Source: CAWANP01 sp963783445
GTDB lineage: Bacteria > Chloroflexota > Anaerolineae > JAAYZQ01
Reading direction: 5' to 3'
Length of the DNA stretch: 64,000 nucleotides
NCBI GenBank assembly: GCA_963783445.1
Contig: CAWANP010000017.1
Coordinates: forward strand, 62,001 to 126,000
Both the position numbers and the translations under genes were made by a program. The notes beneath the pieces are model-generated. The model was given only the letters and a program-made list of their open reading frames with translations. It did no database searches and was not told the DNA's origin. Below are positions 29,174 to 39,171 of the stretch, one piece after another. Within the stretch, counting starts at the first letter, position 1. Every line of letters begins with the position of its first letter.

Positions 29174-30058
29174 TCACCGGCCTCTTGCCGCTTGCATGAT
29201 CGTCCTGGATTTCACGCGGTTCAGCCGCAGCCCGACTTCGTCGGCGGAAAGACCCATGGCCAGGCCCAGGAGCTGTGGGTAGAAAAGAACCGGCAGACGA
29301 TATTGCGTCTCATAGATCTTTTCGATGCGACGCTGCTGAAATTCGTACATGATGTCGCAGAAGGGACAGACCACGACCAGGGCATCGGCGCCGGCGGCCA
29401 CGGCCCGTTCCAGCTTGAGCCGGGGCATGGCCAGGGCCGTCTGCTCGTCTGCGGCCAGGATCCCACCGCCGCAGCACTGCTCGCGCCCTTCGTAGTTGAT
29501 CGATTCGATGCCCAGGGCCTCGATCATCTCGTCGAGGCTCCGCGGATCCTCCGGGTCGTCAAACTCGTCGTGGGCCCCGGCTGGTTTGAGGTAGTGGCAG
29601 CCATAATGGGCGGCAAGCCGCAGGTTCGAGAGATCCGCGGTGACCGTTTCCTGTAAACATTGGAGGCCGACCTCCTCGTATAGGACCCGGGCATAGTGCC
29701 TGACCCGGATGGTGCCGTTGTACCGCAGGCCTGTCGCTGCTTCCAGCTTTTCGTTGATGCGCTGGCGCAGATCCTCGTCTTCCTGCAACAGGTGGTTGGC
29801 TTCGGCCTGCGTGCCGGTACAAGAGCTGCACAGCGCGCAAATGTCCAGCCCCTGTTCCTCGGCCAGCGCCAGGTTTCGTGCTGACATCAGCAGCGCCGTA
29901 TCGTGGTCCAGCGCTTTCAGCGGAAAACCGCAGCAGCCAAAGTCATTGATGTCGACGAACTCGATCCCCAGCTTCCGGGCCGTGTTCCGGGCGGACAGTT
30001 CATAGTTCAAGGTACGGACCGGGGCTGTGCATCCCAGATAGAAGGCGTACCTCATCAT
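29174..30058 (-). CDS. hdrB: Heterodisulfide reductase subunit B (second set)
   Basis: An intact 294-residue HdrB: RYAFYLGCTAPVRTLNYELS, first CCG motif NDFGCCGFPLKALDHD with CALCSSCTGTQAEAN, then HYGCHYLKP and EQCCGGGILAADEQTA with VVCPFCDIMYEFQ. These cysteines are the ligands of the two non-cubane clusters in HdrB. The ATG (30056-30058) overlaps the hdrC stop, so it is translationally coupled. It is clearly diverged from the first-set HdrB (17275), so the sets are not a recent duplication. Confidence 0.93.
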   Translation of the reverse strand: MMRYAFYLGCTAPVRTLNYELSARNTARKLGIEFVDINDFGCCGFPLKALDHDTALLMSARNLALAEEQGLDICALCSSCTGTQAEANHLLQEDEDLRQRINEKLEAATGLRYNGTIRVRHYARVLYEEVGLQCLQETVTADLSNLRLAAHYGCHYLKPAGAHDEFDDPEDPRSLDEMIEALGIESINYEGREQCCGGGILAADEQTALAMPRLKLERAVAAGADALVVVCPFCDIMYEFQQRRIEKIYETQYRLPVLFYPQLLGLAMGLSADEVGLRLNRVKSRTIMQAARGR

Positions 30059-30574
30059 TTCACCCTCTCAGCGGCTGCTTCGCCGATGGCATCCAGGCCG
30101 GTCACCGCCAGGATCCGCTGATAGTCCTCCGGTCGCTCGGCAATGGCGGGCAGGCCCAAGTCCGTGCGCCGCTCGTTCTCAAAGGCGGTGATGTCGTACA
30201 GCCGCCCGTGGTCGGCGATCAGGCCCACCTGAGTTTGGTAGGAGGGTGGGATATGGCCCTCCTGCACGGCGACGTTCTTGATGGCGTGCATCAGGTCGGT
30301 GATGCGCACGTCCTGCGGGCAGCGCTCCTGGCAGGCATAGCAGGTGGAACAGAGCCAGATGAAATCACTGGACAACACCTGTTCCTTGAGCCCCAGCAGG
30401 GACATGTGAATGATGCGGCGCGGATTGTATCGCTCTGTGACCTCGCGGACCGGGCACGACGCCGTGCAGGTGCCGCAGGCAAAACAGCGCCGAGATGCGC
30501 TCGCCGCCCGGTTGGGCGGCCACCCGTTGGGCGAAGGTTGGGTCGATTGCGCTGGCATCAATCACTTGCTGCAT
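30055..30574 (-). CDS. hdrC: Heterodisulfide reductase subunit C (second set)
   Basis: A ~173-residue iron-sulfur linker with two 4Fe-4S motifs, CFACGTCTASCPVREV and CSTCYACQERCPQDVR, followed by the helical tail (AIKNVAVQEGHIPPSYQTQV). It begins MQQVIDASAIDPTFAQRVAA at ATG 30572-30574 after GGGAGG. One frame change near 30485 joins this to the cysteine region. Its stop overlaps the hdrB start. Confidence 0.9.
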
Positions 30575-30604
30575 GCGCGCCTCCCTACGGCTGGGCCAGC
30601 CTCC

Positions 30605-31021
30605 TCAGTGGGCTGGGCCCCAGCGCCGTATGCGTTCGGTCATCTGCTGGGCGGCGTTGGCAAAGGCGTGGGCCTGGCTGCCCGACATGTAAAAGATGCC
30701 CAGCCGCTCGCCTTCAATGCCGACATCCTCCAGCAGCTTGCGGGCATAGGTCAGGCGCTTGGTGGCCCGCACGTTTCCGTGAACGTGGTGGCAGTTGCCG
30801 ATGGGGCAGGCGACGATGTAGACGCCATCGGCCCCTTCCTCGAAAGCCTTCAGGATGTATTCTACGTCGACTTTGCCGGTGCAGGGAAAGCGAAACAGCT
30901 TGACGTTCGCCGGGTAGTTCAGCCGCATGGCGCCGGCGGTGTCGGCCGCCATGCTGCCACAGTAGATGCAGGTAAAGGCTGTCAGCTCGGGCTTGAATCC
31001 GTTGTTTGATGGTTCACTCAT
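30605..31021 (-). CDS. mvhD: MvhD/FlpD-type electron-transfer subunit (second set)
   Basis: An intact 138-residue protein: LTAFTCIYCGSMAADTAGAM, KLFRFPCTGKVDVEYILKAF, GVYIVACPIGNCHHVHGNVR and LGIFYMSGSQAHAFANA. The CIYC, PCTGK and CPIGNCHH cysteines are kept, supporting a [2Fe-2S] site. It is 16 bp downstream of the second hdrA and 30 bp before hdrC, giving the order hdrA-mvhD-hdrC-hdrB. No hydrogenase genes accompany it. Confidence 0.92.
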   Translation of the reverse strand: MSEPSNNGFKPELTAFTCIYCGSMAADTAGAMRLNYPANVKLFRFPCTGKVDVEYILKAFEEGADGVYIVACPIGNCHHVHGNVRATKRLTYARKLLEDVGIEGERLGIFYMSGSQAHAFANAAQQMTERIRRWGPAH

Positions 31022-31037
31022 GTTGTGTCTCCTGGAC

Positions 31038-34000
31038 TCACGCGTAGGCCCACTGGCCGAGGATCGGCTCCTCGGTCAGCACCAGTTGGTCATCGCGGTA
31101 GTGGCGCAGTTGGATGGCGTCGGCCGGGCACTCGCTGGTGCAGGTCCCGCAGCCGGTGCACAGCGATGGCTCGATATAGGCCGCGCCGACGATGTCTCCC
31201 ACGCCGATCGCCTTGGGATCGATGATGGGAATCTGGAAGGGACAGACCCGCACGCAGGTCAGGCAGCCGACGCATTTGGCCTGTTCCACGATGGCAATGG
31301 TGCCGCCTACCTCCAGGCGGTCCTTGCTCAGGATAGGTCATGGCCCGCGCCGAGGTGGCCAGGGCCTGGGCGATGGTTTCCTCGATGAACTTGGGATAGT
31401 GGGCCAGCCCGGCCAGAAAGATGCCCTCGCGCGTAAAGTCCATGGGCCGCAGCTTGAGGTTGTCCTCCATGAAAAAGCCTTCGCTGGACAGCGGCACCTC
31501 CAGGATGCGGGCCAGTTCGGGGTTTGTCTCGGCGGGCATGATGGCCATGGAGAGGGCCAGCAGATCCGGGCTGAAGGTGAGCTGCTGGTCCAGGATGACG
31601 TCCTGTGACCCGCACCTGGAGCTCGTCCATAGTCGACCTGTACCTGGGGCGGGTCGTCCTCGTCGTAGCGCAGAAAGATGACGCCCCGTTCGCGGGCTTC
31701 GGTATAGTACTCTTCGCGGAAGCCGTAGGTGATCAGGTCCTTGTAGAGGACATAGACCTGGCAATCGGGGTTGATCTGCTTGATGCAGGATGGCGTTCTT
31801 CATGGTGTTGGTGCAGCAGGTCCGGCTGCAGTAGTGGACTGTCTTGCTCGGGCGGGTTGACGCACTGGATCATCACCACTTGGTTCAGCTCTGCGCGCTG
31901 CGTCCACGTCCTCGGCGAGCTGCTTCTCCAGCTCCAGCTGGGTGATCACCCGCGGATCCTGGCCATAGAGGAAGGTGTTGCCCTTGTATTCATGGCCGCC
32001 CGTGGCCACGACGGTCACGCCGTGCTCGATCTCCCAGCAGCGGGGTGGTTCTCCGTCGCCGGCATAGCTCAGACGGGTGCGGAAGTTGCCCACGTGGCCT
32101 TCAAAGCCGATGACCTCGGTGTTGTAGTGCAGGGCGATGCGCTCGTGGCTGTGGACGCGCTTGACGAGGGAGTGAAGCAGACGCTGGGGGTTCGGTCCCT
32201 CGGCGGTCCTGTACAGGTTGCTGCAGGTTGCCGCCCAGCTCGTCTGTCTTCTCGACCAGAAAGACGTCATAGCCCTCGTCGGCGATGGACAGGGCCGAGG
32301 TCATGCCCGCCAGGCCGCCGCCAATGACCAGGGCCGAGCGCTCGATGCTGCCGGCTCTCTTTTGATAGGGCTGGAAATGGCGCACCCGGGCCACGCCGAC
32401 GCGCATCTCTTCCTTGGCCTTGCGCGTCGCGCCGGCAGGATCGTCGGCGTGCACCCAGGCGCAGTTGTCCCGCAGGCTGACGAACTCCAGCAGCTGCGGG
32501 TTCAGGCCTTCCTGTTGGATGACGTGCTGGAACAGGGCCAGGTGGGTGCGCGGCGTGCAGGCGCCGATGACGACGCGGTTCAGATTGTGCTCGCGGATCG
32601 CTTCCCGGATGGCTTCGGGTCCGCCCGACAGGCAGCCATAGTCCAGTGCCTGGGTGTGGACCACGCCGGGCATGGTGCTGGTATGCGGCCAGCACGTCGT
32701 CCACGTCCATGACCTCGTCGATGGTGGGATGGCAGTAGCAGGCAAAGACGCCGATGCGAGGTTCTTCGCCGCTCACGTCCCGCTCGGGCGGATAGTCTGG
32801 CTTTGGTGATCTCGGTGCCTGACTTGCCCGAGAGCAGGGCCATGCACCGCGCCGCCGCGCCGCTGGCATCCATGACCGTCTCGGCAATCTCTTTGGGCGT
32901 GGCAAAGGCGCCGGCCACAAAGACGCCGGGCCGGCTGGTATCCACCGGCTCGAATTTGTCGGTCTTGCAGAAGCCGTACTCGTTCAGCTCGATCTGCATG
33001 TCCTCGGCCAGGGCCACGGCCTTGGGCGGCGGCTCGCTGCCCACCGACAGGACGACCATGTCAAACGTCTTGCGCTGCAGCGTTGCCCTGCTCGTCCTGG
33101 TAGTGCAGGATCAGGTCATTGGTGTTGGGGTCTTCCTTGATCTCGGAGATGCGGCAGCGCGTGTACTCCACCCCCCACAGGTCCTTGGACTGCTCAAAGT
33201 AGGCGGTGTACTCTTTGCTGAAGGCCCGCTCGTCCATGATGAAGACTTCGCACTCTACGCCGGGCAGCCGCTCCTTGGCCAGCACGGCTTCCTTGGTGGC
33301 GTACATGCAGCAGATGGACGAGCAGTAGGGGTGTTCCTGGTCGCGCGAGCCGATGCACTGCAGCCAGGCGATGCGCTCCGGGATCTTGCCGTCGGAGGGG
33401 CGCTCGATGATGCCCTCGGTGGGGCCCGACCGGCTGGACAGGCGCTCGTACTGGATGCCGGTGACCACGTTGGGATAGCGCCCGTAGCCCAATTCTTCCG
33501 CGGGCGTGGGGTCGTAGAGCTTGTAGCCCACGGCCAGGATGATGGCTCCGACGTTGATCTCCTCGTACCAGTCTTCTTCGTCCAGGTTGATGGCCTTGGT
33601 GGGGCAGACCTCCTCGCACTTGCGGCAGGGCTCGCAGTAGGGGCCCTTTTCGATGACGTAGGCGTTGGGCGCGGCCCGGACCGAGGGCTTGTAGGCGGCC
33701 TTGCGGGTCACCAGGCCAGCCTGGTACTCGCTGGTCAGGTCGACGGGGCAGACCTTGGTGCATTCGTCGCAGTTGATGCACAGATTGATGTCCACGTAGC
33801 GGGGCCGGTGGTGTACCTTGACCGTAAAGTCGCCGGGCAAGCCCTGTGGCACCCACGACGGTGCTGTTGGTCATGATCTCGATGTTGGAGTGCTGGCTGT
33901 GGTCGAGCAGGAAGGGCGAGATCGAGGGCCGGGAGCAGCCGTAGCCGTGGTCAGAGGTGCCCCGGCAGAGCACGCAGTCGTGGGTGGGGAACATGAAGCC

Positions 34001-34147
34001 CAATTGGGCCACGATCCCGCCGATGCTGGGCGCCGAGTCCAGCAGATAGACCTTGTACCCAGAGTCGGCCAGGTCCACGGCGGCGCGCATGCCTCCCACG
34101 CCGGCGCCGACGACCATTACCGAACCGAGCATTTTGCGTTGAACCAC
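31038..34147 (-). CDS. hdrA: HdrA (second set), frameshifted
   Basis: A ~1,036-residue HdrA without the GltD insertion. It starts MVQRKMLGSVMVVGAGVGGM; the HdrA cysteine region is MFPTHDCVLCRGTSDHGYGC. Ferredoxin motifs are CINCDECTKVCPVDLT and CEPCRKCEEVCPTKA. Then come LQCIGSRDQEHPYCSSICCM, a second flavin-like region (SALVIGGGLAGMTSALSI), and C-terminal ferredoxins KCVGCLTCVRVCPFQIP and CTGCGTCTSECPADA. At least eight frame changes are needed (e.g. near 33850, 33075, 32805, 32690, 32225, 31890, 31620, 31335). The start taken is GTG 34145-34147, six bases after GGGGAGG; ATG 34132 is the alternative. It has a separate promoter ~260 nt upstream. Confidence 0.9.
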
Positions 34148-34412
34148 TACGTTCCTCCCCAAGTGCTAGCTGTATTGTAGCTGCCGCGGGCTCGAAGACG
34201 CCCGCCGCAGCTTGGTGCACGCGAATTGTCATTCGTATCTGTGATAGCAAAAGACCCATGCACAAGGCACGGGCTCGAAGGGGAAAAAAGTGTCAGGTGT
34301 TGCGCGGTGCAGGCGGAGCGAGCCCAGCGGCCTGTACTCCTCCCGTCAGCCAACTCCCCTTCGAGTTGTCTACTCCTTGCGCGCGCTGTGTTGCCAGCGC
34401 CAAATCCGAGCT

Positions 34413-34441
34413 ATTATACCTGATTCCTAATGAGAATGCAA
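34413..34441 (-). promoter_or_regulatory. Consensus promoter of the second hdrA-mvhD-hdrC-hdrB operon
   Basis: Minus strand TTGCAT (34436-34441), 17-bp spacer and perfect TATAAT (34413-34418). The predicted start point near 34406 leaves a leader of about 260 nt before the GTG of hdrA. Confidence 0.75.
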
Positions 34442-34487
34442 GACGCTGGATCGAAAAGGGCAGGGTTGTTGGCGGGTTGGCGCGGAG

Positions 34488-34509
34488 GTGCTGGACTGTG
34501 GTCCAGCAT
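34488..34509. repeat. Single REP-like palindrome
   Basis: GTGCTGGA-CTGTGG-TCCAGCAT: the same 22-bp element as around the RAYT gene, with one terminal mismatch. Confidence 0.85.
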
Positions 34510-34684
34510 GAGCAGTCACTTAGTGCGTATCCAAGGCTGAGCGTTGGCATGGTGACTTCACCGCACCGCCGTGAAACAGGCGGTGCTAGTCAAAGCCTAA
34601 GATGTTCTCTGGCCTGGCGCTGGCTCTTCCAGGCCAGCGCGACCTTTGCATTCAAACCATCAGCCTCAAGCATGCACTAACAAC

Positions 34685-35034
34685 AGCTCCCGGCGGACCA
34701 CAGTCCACCGGCCACTGTGTGCCAGGTGCTGGACTGTGGTCCAGCACGAGCAATCACCCAACAATTGCTCCCGGTGGACCACAGTCCGCCGGCTGCTGCG
34801 CCAGGTGCTGGACCACAGTCCAGCACGAGCAATCACCCAACAATTGCTCCCGGCGGACCACAGTCCGCCGGCGCTGCGCCAGGTGCTGGACTGTGGTCCA
34901 GCACAAGCAATCACCTAACAATTGCTCCCGGCGGACCACAGCCCGCCGGCCGCTACGCCAGGTGCTGGACTGTGGTCTAGCACAAGCAATCACCTAGCAA
35001 TTGCTCCCGGCGGACCACAGTCCGCCGGATCTGT
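34685..35034. repeat. Tandem array of alternating REP-like palindromes
   Basis: Five GGCGGACCACAGTCCGCC-type palindromes begin near 34691, 34772, 34851, 34929 and 35008 (period 78-81 bp). Between them are four GTGCTGGA...TCCAGCAC palindromes and a conserved linker CAATCACC(C/T)A(A/G)CAATTGCTCC. In the copy near 34805 the 6-bp centre reads CCACAG in place of CTGTGG, so that unit is inverted. The array stops directly at the end of the CHAT gene. Confidence 0.92.
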
Positions 35035-38000
35035 TCACTCGCCTTCCAGCGCAGCCACCAGCGCCTGCAGAATCTCGCCCAGCTCGGCCGGCAGCCCGGC
35101 CGGCACCGGCGGCACTTTTCCCCGGCGGCGACGCGCTGCAGGAAGGGCCCACGGCCCCCAGGGGCGGCCCCGCGGCCGCCAGTTGGGCCAGGGCCTCCGC
35201 CGCGTCGGGCGGCAGGGGGCGTGCCGGCGCGGCGCGGCCTGGAAGGCGGCCTGGGCCAGGGCGAGGACGGCGCGGCAGCTGTTTTCGCCTGCTGCTTGCG
35301 CCTGCCCGGCGGCGGGCGTGCCCTCGCCGCGGGCCAGGCGCTCCAGTTCGGCCCTTGGCCTCGTACTTGGCCTGCCAGCGCGCGGCGGCGGCTGCGTCGC
35401 CCCGCGCGCGGGCGATGTCGGCCAGGTTGCCGTAATCCTTGTAGACGTCCGGCAGGTCGAGTGACTCGCCGATCTCCAGGGCCTGCAGCATGTCTCTTCC
35501 GCCTTGTCCAGATCGCCCAGCATCTGGTACAAGACGCCCAACTGGCGGTAGGACGCCGCCGCGTTGACCTGGTTGCCCATCTCCAGCCGGATCGCCAGGC
35601 TCTCCTGCCACCGAGGCCACGGCCTGGCGCAGCAGGGCGTCGCGCGCTGGCCTGCGTCGCCCGCCCCTCGGCGCGGGTCTGGTAGAGGATGCCCACGTTC
35701 TGGGCGACGACGGCCAACTGGTCCGGTCGCCCAGCTGCCTCGGCCAGCTCGCGCGCGCGGGCGTACCAGGCCTCCGCCGCGTCCAGGTGGCCGCGCTGCC
35801 GCTCGGCGCTGGCCAGCAGGTCGCAGGTGCGCATTTCGCCGCCGCGGTCGCCGGCGCGCTGAAAGAGGTCGATCGCCTGCCGGAACAGGTCGACGGCGCG
35901 CTCGTGGTGGCCCTGCTGCCGCTGCAAGCTGCCCCGGTGCTGGAGGAGCGTGCCCTGCAGCCCCAGGTCGCCGGCGGCGCGCGCGGCCTCCAGCGCCTCG
36001 CCGTAGCGGGCGTCGGCCTCGGCGTAGCGGCCCTGCTGCGTCAGGATGGCGGCGGTCCGTCCCAGCCCGGCGGCAATCTCGCGCTCGCGGCCCAGGTCGC
36101 GGTCGATGGCCAGCGCCCGCTCCGCGGCTTGCAGCGCCTCGTCGTAGCGGCCCAGGGCACTGTAGGCGTTGGCCAGGTCGCCCAGGGCGGCGGACAGGTT
36201 GCCGCGCGCCGCCTCGCCGGGCAGCGATTCGAACAGGGCGATGGCCTTCTGCGCCGGCTCCAGGGCCAGGTCGGGGCGGTGGGCGTTGACATAGATCATG
36301 CCCAGGTAGCTGTAGGACATCGCGATCTGGAAGCTCGGGTCCTCGCCGCCCGGCCAGTCCCTCCGCCTCCAGCGCGGGCGATCAGGGCCTGCACCTGGGC
36401 TACGGCCTCCTCGGCCCGGCCCTGGGTGAACAGCGTCCAGGCGTGCTGGCGGAGGGAAGCGCAGGTCGCCTTGTCCAGCCCCTCCCCCTCCGGCGTCTGC
36501 GCGCGCACCCAGGCGACCAGCGCGTCGCGCTCGCGCAGCCGCCCGGCCCGCTCCAGGTAGTGGCGCAGCGTGTCGGCCAGTCATCGCCCGCCCGCGTGCC
36601 GCTCGCCGCGGGCGTAGGCGCGGCGCTATGGCCGCGCGCAGGTTGGCCTCCTCGTGGGCCACGAGGGCCATGCCCGCCGCCGGCTGGCGGCCGCTGCAGG
36701 GCGTCGTCGGCCATGCTGCATCACGGCCAGGTACACGGCGATAAAGCGCGCCTCCAGGTCTTCCGTGCGGTCCGAACCTGGGGAGGTTCTGGTCACGGCC
36801 GCAGCCGCGCCGCGTAGGCCAGCGTGGGGTGGAAGCGCAGGTAGGGGCTGTTGAACTGGTCCAGCTCTTCCACGCTCACCAGGGCCGTGGCCACCAGCTC
36901 GGCGCGGGCCGTGGCCCAGGCCTCGGCGTCCAGTTCGGCGAAATCGAGGAGGAACTGCTCAAAGACGCCGCCCTCGAACCAGCCCAGAAAGGGCAGCGCC
37001 GCCTGCGCCTCCGGCCTCAGGTGCCGCCGCGAGAACTCGAGCGAGGCCAGCAGGCTGCGGTTGCGGGCCTCGAAGGCGTCTGCCTCGGCAAAGCGCGTCC
37101 AGCAGCCCGTCATAATCGGCCACGATCTGGCGCCGGGGTCAGGGTCTTGAGGTGGGGCGCGACCAGCTCGATCGAGAGCGGGTGGTCGGCCAGGGTCGTC
37201 GAGCAGGGCCTCCATCTCGGCCCGCGCGTATACCGCCGGCGTCGTCGATGCCGATGCCCTTGACGTCCAGCACCGAGGCCAGCAGGTAGGGCTGTCGGGC
37301 CGGGCCAGCCCCTGCAGCGGGCGCTCGGCGATGCCCGGCAGGCCGGTGCTCGATCGGGCGGCAGGTGACCAGCAGGGAGACGGCCCTGGGGACGGGGCTT
37401 CGGCGAGCTCGGGTGAGTCGCTGAGGCTGCGTCAGCTCGCGGTAGAGGCGGTGCAGCCGGGCGCGGGCCTCGTCGGTGAAGTTGGGGGGCGTCGATCAGC
37501 TCTGCACCGGCTGCGGGATTCTTCTGGAAGGCCGGCAGGGTGGATTCGAAGTTGTCCCAGACCAGAGGACGCGCCGGGTGCGAAAGAGGTCGCACGGCCG
37601 CCTGGCCCACTGGTCGTCGGCCTGGCGCGAGCTGTGAAATCGTCGCCCTCCAGCGCCTGGCCCAGGAGCTGCACCGCGCGCTCGGCGCCGATGCCTGTCT
37701 CGAACGAGGTAAAGACGGCGGCCTCAAAGCGGCCCGTGCGCAGCCACCAGGACGCGGCCTCGCGGGCCAGGGCGGTCTTGCCCATGCCGCCCATGCCGCT
37801 GAGCACGACGGCGGGGTGGCGGCGGTAGGCGCGCTCCATCTGGAGCAGCTCCAGGGCGCGGCCTTGAAAGCGGTAGCATGGGAGGCGGGGGAAAGTTGTG
37901 GAAGACGCCGCCCCCGCCCCGGTCGCTTCGCGCGGGGAGGGGCACGGCGGGCGCGCTGCTCTGCTGAGGCCGGCAGCCTGCGGTGGGGGTGCTCTGACCA

Positions 38001-39130
38001 GCACCGGATCCGCGCCCACCTGGTACAGCTGGGGGACAAACCAGTCCTGCAGGTCGATGGTGGCGGCGTCGGGGCCGCGGTGGAGCCAGCGGGCGGGGGT
38101 GGCGCGCAGGGCGAGCGCGCGCTTCCTCCAGGGCCTGGCCCACCGATGCGCCCGGCGCACAGCTCGCGGTAGAACCGCTCCACCAGCAGGCGCGCGGCCT
38201 CGACGTGCACGGCGTGGCTAAAGGCGACCACGCTGCCCACGCCGCTCTCCAGCAGGGCCGGGGCCACCGAGCCAAAGACCGGGCGCTGCGAGAGGTCGGC
38301 GCTGCGGCAGGCCTCGAGCATGACCAGAGCGGCACCTCGAGGCGGGCCAGCAGGTCGCCCAGCTGCGGGCCGCCACCAGGTCGGTCTGGGCCTCCTCGTT
38401 CTCGAAGCAGAGCGCGCCGACGCCGGTGCGGGGCAGGTAGGTGCCGTGCCCGTCAAAGTGCACGATGTGGTAGGGGCGCCCCGCCCGGCGCGCCTCCGAG
38501 ATCATCTCTTCCAGGCGGGCCAAGGTGGGCGGCTCGCAAAAGTCGACCTCGGCCTGGCCGGGGGGCAGGGCGTCCAGCGCGTCCAGCACGTGGCGCGTGC
38601 TGACGCGGGGGTTGATAAAGCCGGCGTCGTCGGGCCGGCTGACGATCAGAGCACGCGCAGGGGCAGGCCCAGGTCGAAAGCGGCGCGTGGGCCGCGCGCC
38701 TTGCAGTTGGCGGCGCACGGTGACGCCCTGAAAGGCCAGCGGGCCGCGTCTGTCGCGCATCATCTCCCAGGGCTGGGGCAGCACGGCGGGATCGTTGGTG
38801 CCGATGGTCAGCAGGCGAGGCAGCGGCGCGGCCTCCATCATGTTGCGGTAGACCTCGCGGCCCTCGCCCGGGCCAAAGAGGGTGTCGAACAGGGCGCGGC
38901 CCCAATCCCGCAGCTTGCCCTCGATGCGGCCGCGCGCGGGCGTGGTCGCCGGCGCCGGGGAGCTGGAGGTAGGTCTCCAGGTACCAGCGCAGGTCGCTGG
39001 CGTCGGCGGCGGTCAGGGGCAGGACGATGGAGAAGGGCTCGGAGCGCTGGCCGCTGGACTCGATCCACTCGGCGCGATAGATATCGCCCTCACGGTTGGC
39101 GACGAGGCGGGCTTCATAGGTTTCGGGCAT
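35035..39130 (-). CDS. CHAT protease-STAND ATPase-TPR protein (NLR-like), frameshifted
   Basis: A very large protein (~1,365 codons). The N-terminal third is a CHAT caspase-like domain: catalytic His in YHIVHFDGHGTYLPR (about 38434-38460) and catalytic Cys in LVMLEACRSADLS (about 38296-38322). A STAND/NB-ARC-like NTPase follows with Walker A VVLSGMGGMGKTALARE (about 37764-37812). The C-terminal half is a run of TPRs, e.g. SAALGDLANAYSALGRYDEA, LDAAEAWYARARELAEAAGR. The ATG at 39128-39130 follows AGGAGG; the stop is at 35035. More than ten frame changes are present. Effector-STAND-repeat architecture is that of bacterial NLR-like immune proteins; a signalling or death protease role is inferred. 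Confidence 0.85.
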
Positions 39131-39171
39131 CGGGACCTCCTGGTGGACGGGAACCGCAGGGCCTTTGCGTT

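Larger units (their letters stand above)
34148..34680. other. Long 5' leader of the second hdrA operon and upstream spacer
   Basis: About 530 bp without a convincing gene. It contains the promoter at 34413-34441, a ~259-nt untranslated leader before hdrA, and one REP-like palindrome (34488-34509, last base changed). A T6 run on the minus strand near 34290 lacks a clear stem in front, so I do not call a terminator. Confidence 0.55.

Noticed and set aside
34260..34300. Terminator at the T6 run upstream of the second hdrA
   Set aside because: No stable stem immediately precedes the T-run on the minus strand.
34685..35034. CRISPR array
   Set aside because: Both alternating parts are conserved palindromes and the linkers are nearly identical, so there are no unique spacers; no cas genes are present.
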